64,000 nucleotides of DNA, taken from Streptomyces endophytica. GTDB taxonomy: Bacteria; Actinomycetota; Actinomycetes; Streptomycetales; Streptomycetaceae. Shown piece by piece: positions 1 through 7,191 of this stretch. The translations under genes and the position numbers were made by a program. The notes beneath the pieces are model-generated. The model had not been told where the DNA came from. It saw only the letters and a program-made list of their open reading frames with translations, and searched no databases. Each line of letters opens with the position of its first letter. The stretch's first letter is position 1. Location: positions 5,456,001 to 5,520,000 of the forward strand of contig NZ_CP110636.1 in assembly GCF_026153355.1 (NCBI RefSeq), written 5' to 3'.

Positions 1-2
1 AC

Positions 3-236
3 ACCGGTTCCGACGGATCGGACCCCGGCCAGCGGATCACCCGCGCCGGGTACCGGTGGAGCGCGTACGGCGAGAATGTCGCCTACGGATATTCCTCGCC
101 GGCGAGCGTGATGAAGGGCTGGATGAACAGCCCCGGCCACAAGCGCAATATCCTCGACTGCTCCTTCAAGGAGCTCGGTGTCGGCCTCGCCCAGCCCGGG
201 GATTACTGGACGCAGGACTTCGGCACGGCCGGCTGA
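3..236 (+). CDS. CAP/SCP-domain secreted protein, C-terminal part
   Basis: The reading frame enters from the left edge and ends at TGA 234-236, leaving 77 residues. The motifs GENVAYGY and the segment around MNSPGHKRNIL are the CAP2 and CAP1-like signatures of the CAP (SCP/PR-1/Ag5) superfamily, and the sequence ends shortly after WTQDFG as usual for bacterial members. Bacterial CAP proteins are extracellular; their biochemical role is mostly unknown. The signal peptide and the first half of the domain lie outside the window. It converges with the P450 gene on the other strand across a repeat-rich gap. Confidence 0.85.
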   Translation, partial: TGSDGSDPGQRITRAGYRWSAYGENVAYGYSSPASVMKGWMNSPGHKRNILDCSFKELGVGLAQPGDYWTQDFGTAG

Positions 237-250
237 GGCAGCCCGGCAGA

Positions 251-308
251 GCCGGATGAGGTACTCCCGGAACGGCCGGATGAGGCAGTCCCGTAACGGC
301 CGGATGAC
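251..308. repeat. 24-bp tandem repeat, about 2.4 copies
   Basis: The unit starting gccggatgag occurs at 251-274 and 275-298, and a third partial copy begins at 299. The first two copies differ at only a few positions. It sits just after the CAP stop codon in the gap between two convergent genes. Confidence 0.8.
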
Positions 309-344
309 GGCCGGCTGAATTCCTCCGGCCTCCGCCGTTTCCGG

Positions 345-378
345 TCTTCCGCCGCGTTCCGATCTTCCGCCGCGTTCC
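345..378. repeat. 18-bp tandem repeat, two copies
   Basis: tcttccgccgcgttccga at 345-362 is repeated at 363-378 with a change at the last bases. It lies immediately downstream of the P450 stop codon (388). Its length is a multiple of three but it is outside the P450 frame. Confidence 0.8.
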
Positions 379-387
379 GCGCGGTCC

Positions 388-1620
388 TCAGCCACCCGCC
401 CGGTCGTGATCGATCAGCAGGTGCCGGGGGCCGCGCAGGACGGGGCTGCGGCGGTACGGGGGCGGGTCCTCGACGAGCCGGGGAGCGTCGAGGTGCTGGA
501 TGAGGGCGGTGAGCGCGGCCTGGGCCTCCAGCCGGGCCAGCGGGGCGCCGAAGCAGCTGTGGACGCCGCCGCCGAAGCCGAGGTGCTGGTTGTCCTCGCG
601 GCCCGGGTCGAACCGGTCCGGTTCGGGGAACCGCCGCGGGTCGCGGCTGCCGGACGCCAGCACGAGGATCAGCGGGGCGCCGCGCGGGACGGTGACGCCG
701 TTGATCTCGATGTCGGCGAGCGGGGTGCGCTGCGGCAGCATCTGCACCGGCGGCTCGTAGCGCAGGAGTTCCTCGACCGCCCGCGGCATCAGCGCCGGGT
801 CGTTGCGCAGGCGCTCCAGCGCCTCGGGGTGGCGCAGCAGGGTGAGCATGCCGTTGGTGATCAGGTTGACGGTCGTCTCGTGTCCGGCGATCAGCAGCAG
901 CACGGCCGTCGTCATGATTTCGAGCTGGTTGAACCCGCCGTGGTCGGGTCCCGGGTCGGTGGCGAACGCGGAGAGCATGTCGGCGCCGGGGTTGTCGCGG
1001 CGTGATGCGGCGAGTTCGCCGAGGTAGAGGCCCATCGCCCGGCGGGCGTCGGCGGCCGCGCGCTGCCGTTCGGTGGGATCCGCGCCCCGGGCGGGGTCGA
1101 GCCCGGACACGATCGTGTCCGACCAGCCGCGGAACGTCGGCTCGTCCTCGGTCGGTACGCCCAGCAGCCGGCAGATCACGGTGACCGGCAGCGGGTAGGC
1201 GAACTCGTCGACGAGGTCGATGCGGTCCTTGGTCCGGAGCTGGGCCAGCAGGTCCTGGACGATGCGGGTGATCTCGCCGTGCAGGGCGTCGATCCGGCCG
1301 GGGTTGTGGGGCGGCCCGAAGGAGCGCATGGCGAGGCCGCGCAGCCGGTGGTGTTCGGGGTCGTCCAGGCCGATGAAGGACGGCGGGATGCCCTGCTCCT
1401 CGTCGCCCGGCTCGTCGGGTTCGGTGCGGTTGCGGCGGTCGGAGCTGATCCGCGGGTCGTGCAGCAGGGCGGTGATCTCGTGGTACGTCCCGACCAGGTA
1501 GCTGCCGTTCTGCTGCCGGGCCACTCCGTGCTCGCGCAGTTCGGCGTAGAGCGGGTACGGGTCGGGCCGGCTGGCGTAGTCCGTGATCCGCTCGATGAGG
1601 GTCTCGGGGTCCGCGGCCAT
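388..1620 (-). CDS. Cytochrome P450 (CYP)
   Basis: A 410-residue soluble bacterial P450, a typical length for the actinobacterial CYP105/107-type group. Visible motifs: the I-helix oxygen-activation motif AGHETT at 245-250, the K-helix ExxR at E284-R287, and the heme loop FGGGVHSCFG at 349-358 with Cys356 as thiolate ligand. It hydroxylates or otherwise oxidises an unknown small substrate in the cytoplasm. It is the last gene of a minus-strand unit with ferredoxin and ferredoxin reductase; its ATG is 46 bp after the reductase stop, so it is probably co-transcribed and receives electrons from these two partners. The substrate cannot be told from sequence. Confidence 0.95.
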   Translation of the reverse strand: MAADPETLIERITDYASRPDPYPLYAELREHGVARQQNGSYLVGTYHEITALLHDPRISSDRRNRTEPDEPGDEEQGIPPSFIGLDDPEHHRLRGLAMRSFGPPHNPGRIDALHGEITRIVQDLLAQLRTKDRIDLVDEFAYPLPVTVICRLLGVPTEDEPTFRGWSDTIVSGLDPARGADPTERQRAAADARRAMGLYLGELAASRRDNPGADMLSAFATDPGPDHGGFNQLEIMTTAVLLLIAGHETTVNLITNGMLTLLRHPEALERLRNDPALMPRAVEELLRYEPPVQMLPQRTPLADIEINGVTVPRGAPLILVLASGSRDPRRFPEPDRFDPGREDNQHLGFGGGVHSCFGAPLARLEAQAALTALIQHLDAPRLVEDPPPYRRSPVLRGPRHLLIDHDRAGG

Positions 1621-1666
1621 GGGCGGGGCTCCTCACACGGTGGGGGACGGTGGTCCGTCCGTGGTC

Positions 1667-3037
1667 TCAGCGGCCCGGTTGGACCAGGGTCAGGCGACGG
1701 TCGGGCAGATGGCCGGTGAGGGCGACGGTCGGGCCGTGCGAGAGCACCTTGGGGTCCGGGACGTCGGAGGGGACCGGGGCCGGGGACTCGCCCTGGTCGG
1801 CGGCGCCCGGCGCGGGCGGGAACGGGGCAGCGGTCTCGATCAGGCGCTGGTAGTACTCCAGCGATTTGCCCTGGTTGACGCTCACCGCCGCGGTGACCCG
1901 CCCCCGGTAGCCGTAGACGGCGACCAGCCGGAGCTCCTTGAGGGAGCCCTGGGCGATGACCACCTGGTCGGAGAAGGTGGGGACGCCGACCGATTTGATG
2001 TTCAGGCCGAACTGGCTGGACCAGAACGCCGGCACGGTCAGGTGCGGGCGCCGGCGCGGCCCGGGGTTGACCATGTTGTGGGCGGCCACCTCGGCCTGGG
2101 CGACCGCGTTGCCCCAGTGCTCCAGGGACAGCAGCTGGTACTCGAAGAGCGGGTGCGGGAACCGCGCCACGTCGCCGGCCGCGAAGACGTCGTCGGTCAC
2201 GATGCCGTACATGTCGAACGCCCGGCAGCCCGCGTCGCAGGTGACCCCGCGCGGCCCGGCGGCGATGCCGGATTCGGCCACCCACTCGGTGTTGCGGACC
2301 GCGCCCAGGGCGACCACGGCGACGTCGGCGTCGATCCGCGTGCCGTCGGAGAACCGGGCGCCGATGAGCCGCCCGGCGCGGTCGCCCTCCAGGGCGGTGA
2401 CCGTCACGCCGCAGCGCAGGTCGACGCCGTGCGCGCGCTGCAGTTTGGCGGCGAGGGCGCCCAGCGTGCCGCCGAGGGCACCGACGAGCGGCGCCGGTCC
2501 GCGTTCGGCGACGGTCACCGCGAGGCCCCGCTCGATGCAGCCGGAGGCGATCTCCGAGCCGGTGAAGCCGGCGCCGATGACCAGGACGCGGCGCGGCCCG
2601 GCGTCCAGCCGCGCGGCGAGCCCGGCCGCGTCCCCGCTCGTGCGGAGGGTGAACACCCCTTCCAGGGCGGCCTCTTCCGGGTTCGGCCAGGGCCGGGCCC
2701 GGGTTCCGGTGGCGATCAGCAGCCGGTCGTAGGGCTCCTCCGTGCCGTCGGCGAGCAGCACGCGCTTGCCCAGCGGGTCGAGCCCGGTGGCCCGTACGCC
2801 GAGCCGCCAGTGCGCGTCCACCGGGCGGCGCCGCGGCAGCCCGGTGTCGCCCGCGGAGACCCGGCCGAGCAGGACCTGCTTGGAGAGCGGCGGCCGGTCG
2901 TACGGCGGCTGGGCCTCGTCGCCGATCAGGGTCAGCGAGCCGGCGAAGCCCTCGTCGCGCAGCGTCTCGGCGGCGCGCAGACCGGCGAGCGAGGCACCGA
3001 CGATCAGGATCCGGCCGTCGCGAGGGTCACCGTTCAC
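1667..3037 (-). CDS. NAD(P)/FAD-dependent ferredoxin reductase
   Basis: A 456-residue flavoprotein of the putidaredoxin-reductase/rhodocoxin-reductase type. It has an N-terminal FAD-binding dinucleotide motif GASLAG at 14-19, the central NAD(P)-binding motif GAGFTG at 155-160 and the second FAD motif around AAGD 286-289, followed by the C-terminal interface domain of about 110 residues. The start is a GTG at 3037-3035 which overlaps the end of the ferredoxin gene by 11 bp, a sign of translational coupling; the frame is open further upstream but those codons lie inside the ferredoxin gene. It passes electrons from NAD(P)H to the ferredoxin encoded just before it and so supports the P450 at 388-1620. 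Confidence 0.93.
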   Translation of the reverse strand: MNGDPRDGRILIVGASLAGLRAAETLRDEGFAGSLTLIGDEAQPPYDRPPLSKQVLLGRVSAGDTGLPRRRPVDAHWRLGVRATGLDPLGKRVLLADGTEEPYDRLLIATGTRARPWPNPEEAALEGVFTLRTSGDAAGLAARLDAGPRRVLVIGAGFTGSEIASGCIERGLAVTVAERGPAPLVGALGGTLGALAAKLQRAHGVDLRCGVTVTALEGDRAGRLIGARFSDGTRIDADVAVVALGAVRNTEWVAESGIAAGPRGVTCDAGCRAFDMYGIVTDDVFAAGDVARFPHPLFEYQLLSLEHWGNAVAQAEVAAHNMVNPGPRRRPHLTVPAFWSSQFGLNIKSVGVPTFSDQVVIAQGSLKELRLVAVYGYRGRVTAAVSVNQGKSLEYYQRLIETAAPFPPAPGAADQGESPAPVPSDVPDPKVLSHGPTVALTGHLPDRRLTLVQPGR

Positions 3038-3236
3038 CGGTACCGGCCTCCTCCCCCACGAGGATGGCCTGCACCGGGCACGCGGCGACCGCGCGCAGCA
3101 CGCGTTCCTGCTGCCCGTCCGGGACGACCGGGTGGTACAGCAGGGCTTCCTCACCGTGCATCGTGAACACCTCGGGGGCGAGGAAGGCGCACTGGGCATA
3201 CCCCTGACAGCGATTGAGGTCGACGACGACGTTCAT
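3027..3236 (-). CDS. P450-associated ferredoxin, [3Fe-4S] type
   Basis: A 69-residue acidic ferredoxin. Three cluster cysteines are seen: C10 and C16 in CQGYAQC and C53 in the ACPVQAI segment. The usual second cysteine of a CxxCxxC motif is replaced (CxxYxxC), the pattern of single [3Fe-4S] ferredoxins that serve actinobacterial P450s. It is the first gene of the ferredoxin-reductase-P450 unit and should be the direct electron donor of that P450. Tyr in the variable position is less common than His or Ala in streptomycete members, from what I recall of the family. Confidence 0.92.
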   Translation of the reverse strand: MNVVVDLNRCQGYAQCAFLAPEVFTMHGEEALLYHPVVPDGQQERVLRAVAACPVQAILVGEEAGTGER

Positions 3237-3377
3237 CGGTCCGCTGCCACTCCTCTCACCCCGTCGCTCCGGCAGGTCCGCAGGCGCGCGGTGGGCGTTG
3301 ACTCGTCGTCCCTGTCTACCGCGGGCCGCGGAGCGGGGCAGGTGGAGCGGGGCCGTTGGAGGGGCGGGCGGTCCCTG

Positions 3378-5138
3378 CTACGCGCGGCCGCCGGATTCCG
3401 GTTCGCGGTCCCGGGCGAGCAGGCGGACGAGGGCCGCGGCGAGGGCATCGGCCGGGGCGCCGGGCAGGGTGGCCGCTCGCCAGGCGACGAACTGATCGGG
3501 CCGTACGAGGAGCGCACCGTCCCCGGCGAGCCCGGCGATGCCGGGCCAGTGTCCTGCCGGATCGGTCACCGCGGCGCCGGGCGCGATCAAGTGCGCCGCG
3601 AGGTCCACGCCGAGTCGGTCCGCCACGTCCCGTGCCGCGGTCACCCAGGCGTCCCCGCCGGGTCCGGTGAGCAGGGTGAAACGGGACCGCACCAGGTCGA
3701 GCGTGGAGAGCCGGCGTCCGTCCCCGGCGAGCCAGAGGTGCGGGAGGCGGGAGCCGGGGGTGCCGTCCAGGATGCGTGCGCCGTCGTCCGGGTCGGGGAG
3801 TTCGGGCTGCGGGTCGAGCACGGCACCGGAGGCGTAGCGGTATCCGAGGTGCACCACCATCGGGTCGAGCGCGCCGGCCGCGCGCCGCGCCGCGGCCATC
3901 TGCGGGCTGCGGTCCCAGTGCAGCCGGGGGTCGGCCAGCCGCAGCAGGGACTGCTCCAGCGCGAGGGCCGCGACCGGGCGGCGTTCGGCCTCGTAGCTGT
4001 CGAGGAGGGCGGGGCCGGCGTGGCCGCCGAGCACGGCGGCCAGCTTCCAGGCGAGGTTGTGGGCGTCGGCGATCCCGGTGTTGAGGCCGAACGCCCCGAC
4101 GGGCGGCACGGTGTGCGCCGCGTCGCCGATCAGGAACACCCGCCCGTCGCGGAAGCGGTCGGCCAGCTGGGCCCGGGGCCGCCACGGCAGGGTGCTGAGC
4201 ACCTCGACGTCGAGGCCGGGCGCGCCGATCGCGCTGCGGATCAGCGACCGGCAGTGCTCGGCGGTGAACGCGTCCAGCGTCGGAGCGGTGCCGGGCGCCG
4301 CTGCTTCGTGCCGCTGCGGATCAGGCGCGTCCCAGCCGTCCGTGCCCGGGTCGTACGGCGTGTGGAAGATCCACTCCTCGGCGCCGTCGACGGTCAGCAG
4401 CATGCCGGGGGCTTCGGGGTTCGTGATGTCGCAGGAGACGAAGGACCGGCCCTCGGTGTAGGGGCGGAGGTCGGCGCGGAAGAGGATGTTCACCATCGGC
4501 GCGCCGAGGCCGCCCGGACCGGAGGTGCCGATGCCGAGCGCGGTCCGCACCTGGCTGCGGGCACCGTCGGCGGCCAGGAGGTGGTCCGCCCGGACGACCC
4601 GGCGGCCGCCCTGCCCGTCGGGGCCGGGCGGGGTCTCGACGGTCGCGGTGACACCGTCCGCGTCCTGCTCGAAGGAGAGCAGGCGGGTCGCATGGTGCAC
4701 CAGCGCGCCCCGGTCGCGGGCGGCGGGCAGCAGGACGGAGTCGAGGCGGTGCTGGGGGCAGGTGCCGCGCAGTGCGGTCGGGGTGAACCGGCCCGGGTCG
4801 TCGGAGCCGGCCGCGGGCAGTGCGGTCGTGGGCACCGGCTCGGGGAACACGGCCGTGGCCAGCGTAGTGGCGGAGATCTTGCCGAGGTTGCCGCCGGACA
4901 TGTCGATCGCCACCGCGTCGACCGCCTCCGCGATCCCCGTCTCCCGGAGGAATTCCACGGTCCGTGGGCCGAGGCCGGTGGCGCGGGGGTGGCGGGACGG
5001 CCCGTCCTGGCTCTCGACGACGAGGCACGGGACGCCGTGGTGGGCCAGGAAGAGCGCGGCGGACAAACCGACCGTGCCGCCCCCGGCGATCAGTACGGGG
5101 ATGTGGGCGGGCATCGGGCGTGCAGGGTTTTCGGGCAT
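3378..5138 (-). CDS. FAD-dependent monooxygenase (aromatic hydroxylase type)
   Basis: 586 residues, the length of the phenol-hydroxylase/PheA/TfdB group of class A flavin monooxygenases. The N-terminal FAD motif is GGGTVG, a DG-type motif follows in LLAADGARSQ, and the GD motif that binds the FAD ribityl chain is GDAAHTVPP. These enzymes use NAD(P)H and oxygen to hydroxylate aromatic or polyketide substrates. I chose the ATG at 5138 because GGGGGAG lies 5 bases before it; a second ATG at 5114 is possible. The gene is on the same strand as the P450 unit, 141 bp upstream of the ferredoxin start, so it may be co-transcribed. It is divergent from a TetR gene, the likely repressor. Confidence 0.9.
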   Translation of the reverse strand: MPENPARPMPAHIPVLIAGGGTVGLSAALFLAHHGVPCLVVESQDGPSRHPRATGLGPRTVEFLRETGIAEAVDAVAIDMSGGNLGKISATTLATAVFPEPVPTTALPAAGSDDPGRFTPTALRGTCPQHRLDSVLLPAARDRGALVHHATRLLSFEQDADGVTATVETPPGPDGQGGRRVVRADHLLAADGARSQVRTALGIGTSGPGGLGAPMVNILFRADLRPYTEGRSFVSCDITNPEAPGMLLTVDGAEEWIFHTPYDPGTDGWDAPDPQRHEAAAPGTAPTLDAFTAEHCRSLIRSAIGAPGLDVEVLSTLPWRPRAQLADRFRDGRVFLIGDAAHTVPPVGAFGLNTGIADAHNLAWKLAAVLGGHAGPALLDSYEAERRPVAALALEQSLLRLADPRLHWDRSPQMAAARRAAGALDPMVVHLGYRYASGAVLDPQPELPDPDDGARILDGTPGSRLPHLWLAGDGRRLSTLDLVRSRFTLLTGPGGDAWVTAARDVADRLGVDLAAHLIAPGAAVTDPAGHWPGIAGLAGDGALLVRPDQFVAWRAATLPGAPADALAAALVRLLARDREPESGGRA

Positions 5139-5200
5139 GACAACTCCCCCGTCATGGCGCTGCTGAGCAGGCGATGGAGACCACGGCGAGCCCGAATGAG

Positions 5201-5234
5201 AACACCGTAGCCATAACGGAAACACCGTAGCCAT
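5201..5234. promoter_or_regulatory. Two 14-bp direct repeats in the divergent promoter
   Basis: aacaccgtagccat is present exactly at 5201-5214 and 5221-5234, a 20-bp period (about two helical turns). It lies 63-96 bp before the monooxygenase start and 88-121 bp before the TetR start. It could be the binding site of the adjacent TetR protein or of another regulator. Confidence 0.6.
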
Positions 5235-5321
5235 TGCGATACGCTGTGCGCAACGGACGCAGGTGAACCGGGAGTTCGGAGCCCGGGACGACCGGCACCA
5301 CCCACTACGAGGAGGACTGCG

Positions 5322-6035
5322 ATGGCCGACGCGGCGAAGGAGCCCGCGCCACCCCTGGTCTGGACGAAGGACCGGCGCACCCCGCGCCGCCAGGCCCCGA
5401 GCGTGGAGCAGATCGTGCGGACGGCCCTCGCGATCGCGGATGCCGAGGGACTGCCCGCGGTGTCGATGCGCCGGGTGGCCGCCGAGCTCCGGTCCGGCAC
5501 CGCCTCGCTCTACCGCTATGTCGCCAGCCGGGACGAGCTGCTCGACCTGATGATCAACGAGGTGCACGGCGCGGAGGAGCCGCCCGCACTGACCGGCGAG
5601 TGGCGCACCGACCTCGGGAACGTGGCGCGACAGGTGCGGGCCGGTCTGCTGCGGCACCCCTGGCTCGGCACCGAGCTCACCGGCCGCCCGGCGCTCGGCG
5701 CGCACTCGCTGCGCCACCACGAGGTCGCACTCACCGCGGCCGGTGCGCTCACCCCGGACATCACCCTCGCGACCCGCGTCGTCGACACCGTGCTGGCGTA
5801 CGTGCACGGCGCGGCCACCCATGAACTCGCCGAATCCCGGGCCCAGCAGCGGACCGGCCTGACCAAGGAGCAGTGGCGGGCCAGCGTGGGTCCGTACATG
5901 CGCGAGGTCATCGAGGGCGGCGGGTACCCGCAGCTCGCCCGCCGGGTGATCGAGGCGGAGGACACCGGGCCGGACGAGCGGTTCGAGTTCGGCCTGCGGT
6001 GCGTCCTCGACGGCCTCGGGGCCCTCAGCGCCTGA
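5322..6035 (+). CDS. TetR-family transcriptional regulator
   Basis: 237 residues. The N-terminal helix-turn-helix lies at about 24-70 (IVRTALAIADAEG, then RRVAAELRSGTASLYRYVASRDELLDL), a standard TetR DNA-binding domain; the C-terminal part looks like the TetR_C_11 ligand-binding domain. Start chosen at ATG 5322 with GAGGAGG just upstream. It is divergent from the FAD monooxygenase gene with a 183-bp shared promoter, the usual arrangement of a local repressor that answers to the substrate of the neighbouring enzymes. Confidence 0.93.
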   Translation: MADAAKEPAPPLVWTKDRRTPRRQAPSVEQIVRTALAIADAEGLPAVSMRRVAAELRSGTASLYRYVASRDELLDLMINEVHGAEEPPALTGEWRTDLGNVARQVRAGLLRHPWLGTELTGRPALGAHSLRHHEVALTAAGALTPDITLATRVVDTVLAYVHGAATHELAESRAQQRTGLTKEQWRASVGPYMREVIEGGGYPQLARRVIEAEDTGPDERFEFGLRCVLDGLGALSA

Positions 6036-6041
6036 ATCGCC

Positions 6042-6144
6042 ATGCTCGTCGTCGTCATGCGCGGCCTCCTGCGCAAGGCGACGGATCTGCAGGCCGAGAT
6101 GGCCGAGGTGGTCTGATGGCGAGGAGCCTCGCGGACGAGGGCTG
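6042..6144 (+). pseudogene. Probable remnant of a DUF2975/XRE gene pair
   Basis: A 24-codon frame at 6042-6116 (MLVVVMRGLLRKATDLQ and on to EMAEVV) looks like the very end of a DUF2975 membrane protein, whose members finish with an LLR-A-L-x-E-x-V helix. Its TGA overlaps an ATG (ATGA) that begins a nine-codon frame at 6115-6144, as the DUF2975 stop overlaps the start of its XRE regulator in intact pairs. Everything else of both genes is missing. The likeness is from memory of the family, so this is a hypothesis. Confidence 0.4.
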
Positions 6145-6169
6145 AGGAGCCTCGGTCCTCAGCCGGTGG

Positions 6170-6212
6170 CCTCAGCCCTCCCCCGGAACCTCAGCCCTCC
6201 CCTGGAACCTCA
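6170..6212. repeat. 19-bp tandem repeat, about 2.3 copies
   Basis: cctcagccctcccccggaa at 6170-6188 is repeated at 6189-6207 with one change, and a partial third copy starts at 6208 and runs into the stop codon of the phosphotransferase-like gene on the minus strand. Confidence 0.75.
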
Positions 6213-7111
6213 GCCCTCTGCCAGCACCGCCCGGATCACATGCCGGGCGTTGCGCGCCATCGTCGGGTTGGTGTGCCGGTAGTACGGCAGCGCGATCAGC
6301 GCCTGGGAGAGCGTCCGGGCCCGGCCGCGGGTCCAGGTGGCGTCGTCCACGTCCAGCGCCTCGCGGAACACCTTCCGGGCGTCGGCCGGCAGCAGGTTCC
6401 ACGCCGGGAACAGGTCGCAGGCCGGATCGCCCGCCCCCATGCACCCGAAGTCGATCACCGAGGTCAGCCGGCCGCCGTCCACCAGCAGATTGCCCGGCAT
6501 CAGATCGGCGTGCAGCCAGACCGGGGGCCCGTCCCAGCCGGGGGCGCGCAGCGCGTCCGCCCACACCGCGGCCACCGCATCGCAGTCCACGGCCTCCTCC
6601 GGGATCCCGCGCAGTTCCTCGACGGCCGCCCGGGTCGCCGCGTCGAGCGAGGCGAGCGGACCTCCGCGGTAGGCCGCGGGCGCCCCACGGAGGGTGAGGC
6701 TCCGCATCGCCGTCACGAACCCGGCCAGATCCTCGGCCAGCAGCACCGGCTCGCTCAGCGCGCCCGCCTCCGGGTTCTCCCCCGCCAGCCACCGGTACAC
6801 CGACCACGGCCACGGATACCCTCGGCGGCCTCCCCGGCCGCGAGCACCTCGGGGACGGCCGTCGGCAGCCGCGGCGCGAGACGGGGCAGCCACTCCTGTT
6901 CCAACGCGATGTCCGGGGCCCCACCCTCCACCAGCGGCAGCCGTACGACCATGGCGTCGCCCAGCCGGTACATGGCGTTGACCGTGCCGCCGGACGGAAA
7001 CCGTTCCACCGGCAGCTCGGCCCAGTGTGGGAACTGCCCGGCGATCAGCCGCCGTACGAGGTCGTCGTCGAGGGGGTACGGGCCGGGACGCCTCTGCCCT
7101 GTGCTGCTCAT
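6210..7111 (-). pseudogene. Aminoglycoside phosphotransferase-family kinase, frameshifted
   Basis: Two frames join into one APH/choline-kinase-like protein of about 300 residues. The N-terminal half starts at ATG 7111 (MSSTGQRRPGPYPLDDD) and runs to GEAAEG; the C-terminal half continues with YPWPWSVYRWL in another frame. The junction is at 6815-6821: adding one G to the run would restore a single frame. The C-terminal half carries the catalytic loop HADLMPGN and the DFG-like VIDFG, so the kinase core is otherwise intact. The real substrate of such streptomycete APH-family proteins is usually unknown. It may be a base-calling error in a G run rather than a dead gene. Confidence 0.8.
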
Positions 7112-7191
7112 GGGGCGCCATCCGACCGCCGGACGGCGGCGGGCGTCAAACGGTTTTCGGGGCCGGCGAACCGGCCGGCGCGGCGAGCCGG

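Noticed and set aside
1583..3166. Long plus-strand open frame (over 500 codons) opposite the P450 reductase
   Set aside because: It is the antisense shadow of the reductase gene in GC-rich DNA: composition is Gly/Arg/Ala/Asp-rich without any domain, and the minus strand has clear motifs.
388..6035. Biosynthetic gene cluster for a named antibiotic
   Set aside because: There are oxidative enzymes but no core synthase (PKS, NRPS, terpene synthase or precursor peptide) nearby, so only an oxidative unit can be claimed.
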